From: Saussurea involucrata
Taxonomy: Eukaryota > Streptophyta > Magnoliopsida > Asterales > Asteraceae
Reading direction: 5' to 3'
DNA length: 64,000 bases
NCBI GenBank assembly: GCA_033807775.1
Contig: CM066317.1
Coordinates: forward strand, 15,015,370-15,079,369
This document shows, one piece after another, positions 41,227-53,055 of this stretch. A program made the position numbers and the translations under genes. Each line of letters starts with the position of its first letter. The first letter of the stretch is position 1. The notes below the pieces were generated by a model. It had not been told where the DNA came from, ran no database searches, and was given only the letters and a program-made list of their open reading frames with translations.

Positions 41227-42374
41227 TTGGCTGCCTCTTCTTCTTCAACCATTGAAAACTCTTTTCAAAACAATTTTTCTGAGAATGGCTCCATAACAAA
41301 ACCGCCTAAGTTTAATGCTAACAACTTTTCTCTGTGGAAAAGCCGCATGATGCTATTCATGGAAGGAGTGTATACTAGATATCCAACCATTCTCAAAGAG
41401 GGACCTATCATCCCCAGAGTTTGGGCTCGCTATGAAACGCAGAGGCCTGGTAAAGAAACCATGGAAAAAGAAATCTCTACTGATTCTGATGAAGAAAAAT
41501 CCAGTGCTACTGGTCGTTACATCCTAAAAAATCCTAAGAAATACACTGATGAGGAAAAACGGTTGGTTTCTCTTGACTCTAAGCTAAGAGCAATTATTGC
41601 ACTCTCACTTCCTGATGATGTCTATCACTCTCTGGTTAACTTTGAAACTGCTAAAGAGATGTGGACCACACTGTATGTACTGTACGAAGGTACAGTGGAA
41701 GTAAAGAAATGTAAAAAGATTAGTCTTATTAGAAAGTATGAACTCTTTGCTTTTGAAAAAGGAGAATCTCTTCCTAGCTACTATAATCGTTTCAACTCTC
41801 TTTTAAATGATCTGAAGTTATTGGGCAGAGTCTATGAAAATGAGGAAGTCTTATGCAAGTTCATGGATTGTCTTCCAGAATTTTGGGAGAATATATGTAC
41901 TTGCGTTAAAACTACCAAGGACCTTGAGTTCATGCCCTTAACTGTCCTGTATGGAACTCTCTTCAATTTTGAGCAAACCAAATTACAAAGGAAATCTTTC
42001 ATCAAAGAGTTAAAGAGCTCCTCTATAGCTCTTGTCAGTGAAAGTTCCAAGAAATCTCAAAATGTTCCTAGAATCACCTATCCTTCATCAGACTCTGACA
42101 ATGACAGCCAAAATAACTCTACCCACCAAACGGAGGCATATCTTAGTGATGCTGATGATGAAGGTGAGGAAATTATGGTTGAACAGTTGTCTGATGAAAT
42201 GGCAATGATGGCTGGTTCTAAAAACAAATTTCGTTCTTTCAACAAATCCAGAAATTTTAGAAAATCTTCATCTTCCAAGACTTCATTTGATAAGTCAAAT
42301 GAAGAGTGCTATAACTGTGGCAAGAAAGGACACTTTGCATCTGAGTGTAGGAGCAAGCGTGTTACTAAGTCTAG
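41227..42374 (+). pseudogene. gag: Element 4 gag, N-terminal part (interrupted)
   Basis: Capsid-type region: FNANNFSLWKSRMMLFMEG, ALSLPDDVYHSLVNFETAKEMW, YELFAFEKGESLPSYYNRFN, then the first CCHC knuckle CYNCGKKGHFASEC. The expected initiator codon reads TTG (41227) followed by AASSSS; no ATG replaces it nearby, so the start appears lost. Cut at 42374 by the Athila-like element (target TCTAG). It shows what a full N-terminal SIRE gag looks like, the part missing in elements 2 and 5. Confidence 0.85.
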
Positions 42375-43871
42375 TGATAACTGCTTATTTTACACATTCT
42401 TATGTCAAATTTCCCTACATTCAGTGTTAATTAGATGCTTAAAATGTCGTTGTTAGTTTAAGTTTAATATATTTTTGTTTGTGTTTAATTTAAAGTGAAA
42501 AACAAAGCTTTAATGTTTATATATATATATATTGCACAGAAAAAAGAAAAAGAAATAAAAAAGAGAGTTACTATTGATGGTTGTGGGATGTCACGTGAAA
42601 AGAATTAAAAGAAAAAGACAAAAACAAAATATTAACTTTGCTCCTTGTATTTTCGTGAAGCCCAGCAGCCCATGAGAAAAAGAATTAGAAAAGAGAAAAA
42701 AATGAAGAAGCCATGAATCAGCCCACTTCTCAGCAAACCCACGTGAGGACTTGCAGCATCTTCCAGCAGCCTTCGAAAGACAAAAACGCAGCAACAATCG
42801 GAAAATATGGTGGCGCGGCTCCTCATGCGGCCAAACCCTGTCCAGTGCTCGGCGCCCTTTCTCGCGCGACTACAACTGCGCCGCCAACCGCGCCCGACCA
42901 TTTTGTGGGCCGTTTTTCGGCCATTTCGATTTTGGACGGTTTCTTATTTTTTCTGGGTATAAAGCAAGTGGGGAACCGTCATTTAGAGGGGGGATCACTT
43001 AGTATAATCGATTTTGGAGACGGGAGAGCAAAAGGAGATCGATTGGGGAGCAATTTCTCACTAATTTCTTGTCAATTCCTTTGGTAATTTCTTTTGAGTT
43101 GTAACCCTAGTTTTCATTCCAACACTAGTTTGATTAGATTTTGATGGTTGCACTTTGAGATTCCATTGTAATCGTTTGGGACAAACCTATTTGCTTGATT
43201 TCCATTTTTAATGTCAATTTCGTTTGGGTTTTCATTTAACTTGATCAATTACTTGAATCTCTTACGAAAGATTGTTAGTCAAAATATTAGATACGTAATC
43301 GTCTTTTGGTTTTGATGAGTAACAATGGAACTCTTTGAATTCAATAAGGTTTTCAATTTGAGTTCTTGAAATCTTGCAATCAAGGCTATAATAAGCCGAG
43401 CTTACGAGCTTATTTCTTTGAGTTGGTATTTTTCTAGTTCGATAAAGCTAATCACATCTAAAGAAATTAAGAGCTTATTCAATTTCTTATTTGTGATTAA
43501 GATCCGGTTGAAGAGCTTATTTTAACCGGTGAAAATTACGGAAAAATAGAGGTCGTTAGAGCTTGTTAACGACTATAATCAACTTAGGTTCGTTCTTTAT
43601 GTTTACGTATTTGGAATCAATGATAGGTGTCATCATCTTAATCGAAGTTAAACTAATGTTGGATTTTATTTCATTGTTTATAATTAATTTTAGTCGTATG
43701 TGTAGTTTACTTAATCAAATCCACCCCCCTTTTTACGTAACGTGTAGAAGTAAAATAATTGTCACGACCAATCCCTGTGGAATCGACCTGACTTACCACT
43801 ATTACAACTTTATATTGTAATTTGGGACTGTTAGAACTATACTTATTATTTGACGGTCTCGACACCCGTCA
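42375..43871 (+). repeat. 5' LTR of element 6
   Basis: 1497 bp. It has a short internal insertion relative to the 3' LTR near 42880 (CGCCAACCG region) and a shorter (TA)n near 42521. Confidence 0.93.
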
Positions 43872-43877
43872 AATTTT

Positions 43878-43896
43878 TGGCGCCGTTGCCGGGGAT
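43878..43896 (+). promoter_or_regulatory. Primer binding site, element 6
   Basis: TGGCGCCGTTGCCGGGGAT six bases after the LTR. This PBS is characteristic of Athila/Tat-type gypsy elements and their derivatives. Confidence 0.85.
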
Positions 43897-44036
43897 TGGT
43901 TTCGGTGATCGTTATTTAGCTTTTGCACTTTGTTTATTTTGTTTTATTTATTTTGTTTGTCTTATATATTTTTAGTGTTTATTTAAATTGATCGTGTACC
44001 TAACGCCATTACTTTCTAAGTGTTTTTGTATCTTAT

Positions 44037-44936
44037 ATGGCGGGTTATCCATACCATTATGGGTCACGATATACCACCAACGCTCGAGACTCAAACGAGG
44101 TAAACATCGCTTCCCTTGAGACTCAAATTTCAGATCTAACATCTCTTGTGATACAGTTGGTTTGTAAAGAGCCACAACAGGTGAGAGGAAGTGGGGAGTA
44201 CACTAACAACACTTATTTGAGCAACCGGTACCCCACTTCACAATATCACACCGAGGAAGCCTACTCTTATGGAGGATTTTCAAGCCAATATCAAGGTCCG
44301 TACGAGCCATACTCTAGCGCCTACACTCAAAGATGGCAATCCCATCCATACGTAAACGAGTATGACTATGACCGGTACAACTCTTCTTATCCTAGCTATG
44401 AATCAACACCGCCGACGACACAAAGCTATTCCAAGGACTCATGTATGTCTCTTGAAGATATTGTTAAGTCACTAGCTCTTAGTACATTAACATTTCAACA
44501 GGAAACAAGAGCAAGCCTTCAGAACATGGAAAACCAAATTAGCCGAGCCGAGTCTTCAATACGTCGGTTGGAGGCTCAAGTTGAAGAAAAGTTGGGATTG
44601 ATGAACGAGGAGAGGCTGGAAATCTCTTTAGAGGAAAAGGTTGAAGAGGAAAGCACAAACCTATCTACTTCACAAGATGTCGACAAAAAGGGAGAAGATG
44701 TGAATATATTGGAACCAATGGTGGTACCTCCTCCTTTTCCTACACCGTTGGTTGATCTAATAAAGGAGGAGGAATTTGTAGACATCGGGAGAACCTTCAC
44801 CACATTAGAAAAACCGAAGGTAGAAGATGAGAAGGGGAACCCGAATGAAGATACCTTTGCAATGTTGAAACGTCTAATTACATTAGAAGGCAAAGGACCC
44901 ACACTTGAAATCCGGACAGATTTCAAGGCACCCTAA
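44037..44936 (+). CDS. Gag-like remnant ORF of element 6
   Basis: 299 codons. Tyr/Ser/Pro-rich N-terminal half (PYHYGSRYTT, YEPYSSAYTQRW), then MSLEDIVKSLA...TRASLQNMENQISR, which resembles the segment after the zinc-free gag core in Athila elements, then an acidic coiled-coil tail ending in RTDFKAP. No capsid core, protease or zinc knuckle. Probably a retained gag C-terminal piece; whether it is translated is unknown. Confidence 0.6.
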   Translation: MAGYPYHYGSRYTTNARDSNEVNIASLETQISDLTSLVIQLVCKEPQQVRGSGEYTNNTYLSNRYPTSQYHTEEAYSYGGFSSQYQGPYEPYSSAYTQRWQSHPYVNEYDYDRYNSSYPSYESTPPTTQSYSKDSCMSLEDIVKSLALSTLTFQQETRASLQNMENQISRAESSIRRLEAQVEEKLGLMNEERLEISLEEKVEEESTNLSTSQDVDKKGEDVNILEPMVVPPPFPTPLVDLIKEEEFVDIGRTFTTLEKPKVEDEKGNPNEDTFAMLKRLITLEGKGPTLEIRTDFKAP

Positions 44937-46575
44937 CATCGCGTGAAGACGCAAGTATGGGGTATTGACTTGATAGACACTGGATAACGTGGGAAGCGTC
45001 TAGCCAAAGACGTTAAAGAAAGGCGCTGATTGGGAGGCAACCCAATTTTATTGTTTTATTTCCATTCTAGTTTAGTTTTATTCAGTTTTAGTTTTATTTG
45101 GAATTGATGAGTTTTGCTTCCAGGTTTGGTCATTTTTGAAGTCGGATTCCACCACCCACCCCACAAATGTACACGGAGGCTCCCACCACAAGCTTGGATC
45201 ATATATTGGGCAATAGTCTACATATTCAGGGGAGATTTCTCGTGCCCTTTGCTTTTTATTTCTTATAGACTATGTCATTAAATGCATATATTGAGGACAA
45301 TATATGATTTAAGTGTGGGGATGGGAATTAGTGTGGGGATATTGCATGAGAAAAGGGCTATTTGTTTCGAAATTTTGACTTGTTTTGGGGCATTATTAAG
45401 TAAATTGCATGAGTTGATATTTTCTATTTTTAAATGTGAGGAAAACCATAGCATGAATGATTGTGTGGTTTGCTTGTGTAACCGTGATTAGCATATTTGA
45501 GATAACCATTGTGAGTCTTGCTAATCTTATGAACAAAAATGCACCCGTGAGCTTTTGAGCCATGATTGAACATTGTATTCAATCTTATTTCATTTTTTTG
45601 TGCATTGCATCTTCCATGTTTATGTCATTCTAGAACTTGCATTTTGACTCTTCGAGATTGCATTTAGGTGATGCTAGTGTGGTAATGAAAAAGGCCATCT
45701 TTGTTGCTATTTTAACCCATTTAGCCTAAAAGCCAACCCTTATACATGTATTCCATCTTGATCACCCCTTTGAGCCTATTTACCAATTTTTGTTGTTATT
45801 GCACCACATTTTAAACCCTAGCCAAACACTTCACTTACCAGACTTTTGGATTGAAACTATATGCTTTTGATTAGACTCCATGTCATAAGAAATATGGATC
45901 CTCTACATGATCCAAATTGCCTATACAATGATGGGTAGAGGTTCGAAAAAAAATATATACATACAAAAAGTATGAAAGAAAAAAAAGAAGAAAAAAAAAA
46001 TGAATAATTGGAGACCAATCTTGAAAAGAGAAATACAATTGTCTCCATAAAGTGCTAAGAAAAATAAGAGCTCGAAAAATGAGAGATTTATAATTGCTTG
46101 GGTGTGCAAAATATGAGAGTCTACGTTTTGATTCTTGGTTTCTTTTCCAAAGTCCAATTTTAGTCACTTTACCAAAATTTTCCCTACCTTAACCCTTAGC
46201 CAAGTTACAACCCATAACTAAAGTCCTTTTGATTCACACTTAGTTTTTACCATTAGCAATGGAGAATTGAGACTTGATGCAAGCTTATGGTAGTGCATTT
46301 TCATGTGAATTGATGCCTGAGTGAAAACACTTACACCTTTGTGCGAATGAGCGATTAGAATAGGTTTATATCTTTTGTGAGGTGTTTGTGAAATTAGCAC
46401 ATACTCATCTTTGGCTTGTCTCGTGTGTTGATTATTGTTACATCGGTTAAGCTACGTCTTCATGCAATGCTATGCCCGTTTTTGTAATTCTCGAAAATTC
46501 AACTTGTGAGTTTACTTCATGCTAAAACCTTAGTGTTTGCCCGAGGACGGTCAAAGTTCTAAGTGTGGGGATATT
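44937..46575 (+). other. Non-coding internal region of element 6
   Basis: Contains GGGAGGCAACCCAAT at 45030-45044, a signature I associate with Athila-type elements, an A-rich stretch at 45950-46000, and a polypurine tract AAGTGTGGGGATATT just before the 3' LTR. No gene. Confidence 0.75.
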
Positions 46576-48064
46576 TGATAACTGCTTATTTTACACATTC
46601 TTATGTCAAATTTCCCTACATTCAGTGTTAATTAGATGCTTAAAATGTCGTTGTTAGTTTAAGTTTAATATATTTTTGTTTGTGTTTAATTTAAAGTGAA
46701 AAACAAAGCTTTAATGTTTATATATATATATATATATATATATTGCACAGAAAAAAGAAAAAGAAATAAAAAAGAGAGTTACTATTGATGGTTGTGGGAT
46801 GTCACGTGAAGAATTAAAAGAAAAAGACACAAACAAAATATTAACTTTGCTCCTTGTATTTTCGTGAAGCCCAGCAGCCCATGAGAAAAAGAATTAGAAA
46901 AGAGAAAAAAATGAAGAAGCCATGAATCAGCCCACTTCTCAGCAGACCCACGTGAGGACTTGCAGCATCTTCCAGCAGCCTTCGAAAGACAAAAACACAG
47001 CAACAATCGGAAAAGATGGCGGCGCGGCTCCTCATGCGGCCAAACCCTGTCCAGTGCTCGGCGCCCTTTCTCGCGCGACTACAACTGCGCCCGACCATTT
47101 TCTGGGCCGTTTTTCGGCCATTTCGATTTTGGATGGTTTCTTATTTTTTTCTGGGTATAAAGCAAGTGGGGAATCGTCATTTGGAGGGGGAATCACTTAG
47201 TATAATCGATTTTGGAGACGGGAGAGCAAAAGGAGATCGATTGGGGAGCAATTTCTCATCAATTTCTTGTCAATTCCTTTGGTAATTTCTTTTGAGTTGT
47301 AACCTTAGTTTTCATTCCAACACTAGTTTGATTAGATTTTGATGGTTGCACTTTGAGATTCCATTGTAATCGTTTGGGACAAACCTATTTGCTTGATTTC
47401 CATTTTTAATGTCAATTTCGTTTGGGTTTTCATTTAACTTGATCAATTACTTGAATCTCTTACGAAAGATTGTTAGTCAAAATATTAGATACGTAATCGT
47501 CTTTTGGTTTTGATGAGTAACAATGGAACTCTTTGAATTCAATAAGGTTTTCAATTTGAGTTCTTGAAATCTTGCAATCAAGGCTATAATAAGCCGAGCT
47601 TACGAGCTTATTGCTTTGAGTTGGTATTTTTCTAGTTCGATAAAGCTAATCACATCTAAAGAAATTAAGAGCTTATTCAATTTCTTATTTGTGATTAAGA
47701 TCCGGTTGAAGAGCTTATTTTAACCGGTGAAAATTACGGAAAAATAGAGGTCGTTAGAGCTTGTTAACGACTATAATCAACTTAGGTTCGTTCTTTATGT
47801 TTACGTATTTGGAATCAATGATAGGTGTCATCATCTTAATCGAAGTTAAACTAATGTTGGATTTTATTTCATTGTTTATGTGTAGTCGTATGTGTAGTTT
47901 ACTTAATCAAATCCACCCCCCCTTTTTACGTAACGTGTAGAAGTAAAATAATTGTCACGACCAATCCCTGTGGAATCGACCTGACTTACCATTATTACAA
48001 CTTTATATTGTAATTTGGGACTGTTAGAACTATACTTATTATTTGACGGTCTCGACACCCGTCA
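46576..48064 (+). repeat. 3' LTR of element 6
   Basis: 1489 bp, nearly identical to 42375-43871. Confidence 0.93.
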
Positions 48065-48069
48065 TCTAG

Positions 48070-48447
48070 GAACCCATCCTCTGACAAATATTCTTCAAAG
48101 AATGAGAAACCCAGAAATAATCCTTTCAAATCAACCTTTTCCAAAAAGGATTCCCAATCCTCTTCCTTGGACCATCAGGAGCGTGCTGAGAAGTATAAAG
48201 CCAAGTACAAGAAAGAGAAAGAAAGGAGTAAGGGTCTTGAAAGAAAAGGAAAAAGGTCTAATGGCAGAAACTCATGTCTGGGATGAAGAAGACACCTCTG
48301 ACAGTGATTCTCACAATATGTGCTTCATGGCCATTTCTGAAGAGATGGAAGATTCTGAAAAAGCAACCTCTCCAATGGCTCTTGTGGCAACTGGGTGCTC
48401 GACAGCTTATGCTCAGGTACATCCTTTTAATGATATGACTGATAGTT
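48070..48447 (+). pseudogene. gag: Element 4 gag, middle part (frameshifted)
   Basis: Resumes gag after element 6: NPSSDKYSSKNEKPRNN, a lysine-rich stretch, then AETHVWDEEDTSDSDSHN and MCFMAISEEM in a different frame. The shift lies in an A run near 48247-48252 (one extra A). Cut at 48447 by element 5; gag resumes at 55664 in frame. Confidence 0.8.
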
Positions 48448-49236
48448 GTCAGGATCGAATCTTAAAAAGATTAACAATACTTAGAATTCAGAATTAAAGA
48501 ATCTGCGGAATAGAACTTTAATTCCCACAATCAAAGAACAATATATCAGAAAATACACAGTTGTTTGTATTCACTGTTTCAACTTACAAGATTAACAACC
48601 AAACCTCAATCTTGATGAACAGGCTCAATCAAGACGACTTCTACTTCTCTAGAAATAGGGTTCTAAAACCTTGAGGTTAATTGTCTCTAAAACACAATCG
48701 AATTCTAATTGTATTTGTATATCGTATTATTTTCTGTCTCTTTTTTTTTCTTCTTAATAGCTATCTATCAACAAATATATATACTGAATAATTACAAGAT
48801 AACTATCAAAATAAGATTGATCTTCAGAATATTCTTTTAAGTATATCTTCAATCAATCCATCTTTATCTCCTTCAATCTCGCATTCCATGTTCTGATCCC
48901 AAGCAGTATTAACTTCATTCTTCTCAAGCAGTACTAATAATCTTTCAGAAGTAGTAATGTTTGATATGCCCAAGCAGTACTAACAGTTTTCGTAAGACAT
49001 CAGCAGTACTAACTTTTGTTCAACAGTATTAACCATGTACCAGCAGTAGTAACTTGTCTAGCAGTACTAATCATGTTCTTGCAGCATTAATGACTCAGCA
49101 GTACTAACCTTGAACTAGCAGTAGTATCTTTGTTCTGGCAGCACTAACATTGAACTAGCAGTACTAACTTGATCTGGCAGTAGTAATGTTGTTCTGGCAG
49201 TACTAACCATACTTAGCATATCTTCAGTTCCCAACA
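48448..49236 (-). repeat. 3' LTR of element 5
   Basis: 789 bp, ends TGTCAGGATCG and CAGTTCCCAACA on the plus strand. Motif-A units (GCAGTACTAA, GCAGTAGTAA) at about 48900-49210. Confidence 0.93.
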
Positions 49237-49299
49237 ATCTCCCCCTAACTTGACTTTTCAGGATGAGAAGTTAAGTTCTTCAGATGATGCTTCCAAAAC

Positions 49300-52080
49300 C
49301 TAGTCATCAACGCATAAATTTGGATCCAATCCCAGACTTTGATTGAGAATCCTTTTTACAAGGTATCTTGCCATCTTAGAGTCTTTGTCACTCACCAACT
49401 TAGCATGCAGCATTCCATTCAACTTTTTCATGCTGTGCTTGTATACAACATCCACCAAATAATATTCATGAATTGTATTGTCAAGAGAGATGACATACAC
49501 TCCACAATTCTCAATGAGCATCCAGTTGGTAATGACTTGAAAATTCCTTGCCATCAAATACTGAACTGCTTCTGGTTTGAACATTAAGCACAAGTATTCA
49601 AGAACCATCTTGGTGATAGACATACCTTGCTCTGTCAGCATGTTTCCATATAGCCTCATTCCCACCTTGAACATCTCTTCCAAGTCAGATCTAGAGCATG
49701 TTCTGATAAGTTTTCCCCAAGTAGGACAAACTTCAAACTTTCCATCTGCCCTTTTGATTCTGATCAACTCCTTTCTTCCATCTTTCAATGTGTCCCAGAA
49801 GATGATCTCAGGAGGCATGGAAGACAATGGTGTAGTCTTGATTGGATTAGTATCAACCACAGTTATATACACATCACATTGAGCATTTGATTGTGATTGT
49901 ACATTGCTTGGTTGACCTGATGAAGTTGCCACTTCTTCTTCAGCAACTTTTGGATCAGATTTCTCTTTCACTGCTTCCTCCTGGGCTTCTTCTACAGTTG
50001 GATCCACCCTTGGCTTCTTTACATCTTTCTTCTTTGAGGTTATGGACTTTGTTCTTGGCCTCTTTGTTCTTTTGAAAGATTTAACAGCTTCAGGAGTGGT
50101 TTCAGCTGTTTCTTCTTTGTGGCTCTCAGCAGCACTAACAGTTTCTGCTGCCTTTTGTTTTTCAGCAGCAGTAACCATTTCTACTGCTATAGATGTTACT
50201 GCTTCTTTTATGACCTTTAATACTGCTGCTTCGACACTGTCCTTCACAATCCCATATATCTCTTCATCAATCTCTGCTTTAGTTACTGTAGGAACAGATT
50301 CTACTTTCTTCTCACTTTCAGATAATGCTGCTTCAGTCTTAGATACTGCAGCATTATCTGTTTCTACTGCTGGTTCTGTTTCTACTTCTTTTGCAACCTC
50401 AGCAGCAGTAACTGTTTCTACTGCTGGTTCTGTTTCTGCTTCCTTTGTAAGATCAGCAGCAGTAACGGTTTCTGCTGCTGTTTCTGTTTCTGCTTCCTTT
50501 GTAATATCTGCAGCCTCCTCAGTCTCCCCCTCAACCTTATACTCATACTCCCCCTCAATGTTTGCATCCTCCATGTTTAGATCAGAGTCTAACTCCCCCT
50601 TTTTGGAAGCATCATTGGTAGGGTTTCTTTTCCTAAGGACAAACTGAGCTTTCTTCTTTCTGTGCATCAACTTAGTGATCATCTTCCTTTGCTTCTCAAG
50701 CTGTGAGTTTTGATAGAGGACCACTTTCTTGAGTTCATCAATTTCCTTTTTCTGATCCATGACCTCAATGTTGATATTTGCAATAGTTTCCATCAATTCC
50801 TCGTACGTATATCTATCCTCACCCTGTTTAGGAGTTTGTACCTCCCTTAAAGGATCATTGGAAGTTTTAGCAGGTGTCTCTTGCCTAGCAAAAGCACTAC
50901 CTACCCCCTTGGTTTCTTGGCACCTGGGACCTCTGGATGATTTCTCACCCTGAGTTGCCGTGAGGAAGGGCTTAGTTATTTTACCACTGGCCTTCTCTTT
51001 GCTAGCAGAAGTAGTGGCAGCCTTGCGACTCACATGCTCAATCTTCTCCTTAGTGAGCACCTTCTTGGGGTTGGGAGACACCCCTGTGGTTTTCCTTTCG
51101 ATATTCTCCATTGGAGAATGCTCCAACAGAGGGCTTAAAGGCTTCGGGCTCTGAGGAGATACATCAAGGGAAGGAACCTTGTGTACCTTTCTTCTTTCAA
51201 ACTTTTTGGTTATTTTGGGAGTGGGTTGTACAAGAATGGACTGAGGGAGTACTTTTGTGATGGAAGGTTGGGATTGGTCATCAGTGGGTGTGTCCAATGT
51301 GGGCCTTGACCCTGATGCCATACCTTCAATGGTGTGGGACACAACCATCATTGTAGAGAACAATGGTGTGTCAACTCCTTCCGAGTCCCTAGGAAGTCTC
51401 CTCATATTTGAGAAAACCTTCCCTTTAGGGGGTTTTGGCACATATACCTCATCAAATTGAGGTATATCCGTCAATTCCTTAGTTATCACTTCTTGAACAA
51501 ACCTTGGATACATATAAAACCGCTTTTTGGATTCCAGGTTTGATACAAGATCATTGAAAAGCATTTGAGAAAAATTAAACTTCCTGGCAGTGGCCAAGCA
51601 GACCAGGGCATAAGCAATGGTACTGCTAAACTCACTCCATCCAGTAGTTTTCTTTGACATGCAATGCATTAAGGTATGAACAAAGAATCGCCATTGTGTA
51701 TGAAATTTAGACTTGTAAAACTTAAAAACTCCAATGGGACCGTCATACCCCATTCTTGTTAAAGTTGAGTATAGTTCTTCATTAGGAATAAAAGTTATAC
51801 CTGAGGCATCATCTAATCGAAGAGTGATGCGAAGGAGTTCTTCTGAAACTTTCAAGGGTTTGTCACATACCCTTGTTTGGATGACTTTCTGCCCATCTTC
51901 GGATTCCACGGTGGCATTGGCCCAAAATTGCGTCTGATGCTCGATGTAGATAGTCGGATTCACCGTTAGGGCATAAGAAATATGAGTGGACTTGAGAAAA
52001 TCCATAATGTCGTGAAATCCTGCGGCCTGCTTCGGCTTCTGAAGCATCGCAATCTCATTGTGCTCGTTGACAAACTCCAT
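49300..52080 (-). CDS. aORF of element 5, function unknown
   Basis: 926 codons without a stop, ATG in MEFVNEHNEIAM. Conserved N-terminal block, Ser/Pro-rich and coiled-coil middle, Glu/Ala/Thr repeats partly encoded by motif-A-like DNA (50100-50510), a segment AEIDEEIYGIVKDSVEAA shared with element 1 but lost in element 2, basic SFKRTKRPRTKS and SKKKDVKKPR tracts that look like nuclear localisation signals, and the conserved C-terminal block to the stop. No membrane helix or signal peptide. Like element 2 it stays open in an element that has lost pol, which argues that it contributes something pol-independent. Confidence 0.88.
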   Translation of the reverse strand: MEFVNEHNEIAMLQKPKQAAGFHDIMDFLKSTHISYALTVNPTIYIEHQTQFWANATVESEDGQKVIQTRVCDKPLKVSEELLRITLRLDDASGITFIPNEELYSTLTRMGYDGPIGVFKFYKSKFHTQWRFFVHTLMHCMSKKTTGWSEFSSTIAYALVCLATARKFNFSQMLFNDLVSNLESKKRFYMYPRFVQEVITKELTDIPQFDEVYVPKPPKGKVFSNMRRLPRDSEGVDTPLFSTMMVVSHTIEGMASGSRPTLDTPTDDQSQPSITKVLPQSILVQPTPKITKKFERRKVHKVPSLDVSPQSPKPLSPLLEHSPMENIERKTTGVSPNPKKVLTKEKIEHVSRKAATTSASKEKASGKITKPFLTATQGEKSSRGPRCQETKGVGSAFARQETPAKTSNDPLREVQTPKQGEDRYTYEELMETIANINIEVMDQKKEIDELKKVVLYQNSQLEKQRKMITKLMHRKKKAQFVLRKRNPTNDASKKGELDSDLNMEDANIEGEYEYKVEGETEEAADITKEAETETAAETVTAADLTKEAETEPAVETVTAAEVAKEVETEPAVETDNAAVSKTEAALSESEKKVESVPTVTKAEIDEEIYGIVKDSVEAAVLKVIKEAVTSIAVEMVTAAEKQKAAETVSAAESHKEETAETTPEAVKSFKRTKRPRTKSITSKKKDVKKPRVDPTVEEAQEEAVKEKSDPKVAEEEVATSSGQPSNVQSQSNAQCDVYITVVDTNPIKTTPLSSMPPEIIFWDTLKDGRKELIRIKRADGKFEVCPTWGKLIRTCSRSDLEEMFKVGMRLYGNMLTEQGMSITKMVLEYLCLMFKPEAVQYLMARNFQVITNWMLIENCGVYVISLDNTIHEYYLVDVVYKHSMKKLNGMLHAKLVSDKDSKMARYLVKRILNQSLGLDPNLCVDD

Positions 52081-52203
52081 AATCGTTGTGCTTCCTGAGG
52101 ATTTGTATAGAAAACACAGAGATTCTAGGGAGAAGAGGTTAGAACGAGAGAGAGAAGAAGTTAATGCGAAGAGTCGTTATGAACTTTGGCGGGCAAACAG
52201 GGG

Positions 52204-52211
52204 TATTTATA
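52204..52211 (-). promoter_or_regulatory. Internal TATA box for aORF (element 5)
   Basis: TATAAATA on the minus strand, 124 bp upstream of the aORF ATG at 52080 and directly downstream of the motif array. Confidence 0.7.
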
Positions 52212-52214
52212 GCA

Positions 52215-52830
52215 GTATTTGCCCTAGATTTTCAAAAGCAGTATTAACGACATAAGCAGTATTAACCACGAAGCAGTATTAACTACTTAAGCAGTATTAA
52301 CGACTGAGCAGTATTAACTACACAAGCAGTATTAGCTACTAAGCAGTATTAACTACTCATTGGCAGTATTAACTGTGCACTAGCAGTATTAACTACTGAG
52401 CAGTATTAACAACGGAGCAGTATTAACTGCTTAAGCAGTATTAACGACTCATTGGCAGTATTAACTGTGCACTAGCAGTATTAACTACTGAGCAGTATTA
52501 ACTGCAAAGCAGTATTAACTACTGAGCAGTATTAACTGCAAAGCAGTATTAACTACTGAGCAGTATTAACTGCAAAGCAGTATTAACTACTGAGCAGTAT
52601 TAACTGCAAAGCAGTATTAACTACTGAGCAGTATTAACTGCAAAGCAGTATTAACTACTGAGCAGTATTAACTACTCACTGGCAGGAGAAAATATGTACT
52701 AGCAGTAGAAACTCTGCACTGGCAGTAGTAACTCTGCACTAGCAGTAGTAACTCTGCACTAGCAGTAGTAACTCTGCATTAGCAGTAGTAACTCTGCACT
52801 GGCAGTAGTAACTATACTTGCACTTTGCAG
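52215..52830 (-). repeat. Motif-A array upstream of internal promoter (element 5)
   Basis: Plus strand shows GCAGTATTAACT units in long tandem, with an alternating pair ACTGAGCAGTATTAACTGCA and AAGCAGTATTAACT repeated several times (52490-52660), then GCAGTAGTAACTCTGCAC units. It is longer than the element 1 array. Confidence 0.95.
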
Positions 52831-53041
52831 CATTTGTCAAATCCTCAAATGTCATCTTACCTTCTGACACATCACCTTTACCACTTATCTTACCTCCTGC
52901 AAGATTATTCCCAAAAGCAACATGTCCTCCATCAATTCTTTTGAAATTCTTGAGGCAGGACATGTTACCTGTCATGTGCCAGGAGCAACCACTATCAACA
53001 TGCCAGATGCTCTTTCCCTTGAGCTGTTGGTTGCCCTGCAC
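52739..53041 (-). pseudogene. pol: Element 5 pol stub
   Basis: Same content as the stub at 29869-30171: DSGCSWHMTGN to KMTFEDL, fused to NAAKCKYSYYC. Identical deletion junction. Confidence 0.9.
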
Positions 53042-53055
53042 ATCTGATAAATCAA

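Larger units (their letters stand above)
42375..48064 (+). mobile_element. Element 6: Athila-like non-autonomous LTR retrotransposon (LARD-type)
   Basis: LTRs 42375-43871 and 46576-48064 (TGATAACTGC...GACACCCGTCA), target duplication TCTAG (42370-42374, 48065-48069), PBS TGGCGCCGTTGCCGGGGAT, as used by Athila-type Ty3/gypsy elements. The internal region is only about 2.7 kb with one gag-like ORF and no protease, RT or integrase. The LTRs are nearly identical, so it is young. Confidence 0.92.

Noticed and set aside
46218..46400. Short ORFs in the internal region of element 6
   Set aside because: Small, not conserved in composition, in the non-coding part of a LARD-type element.
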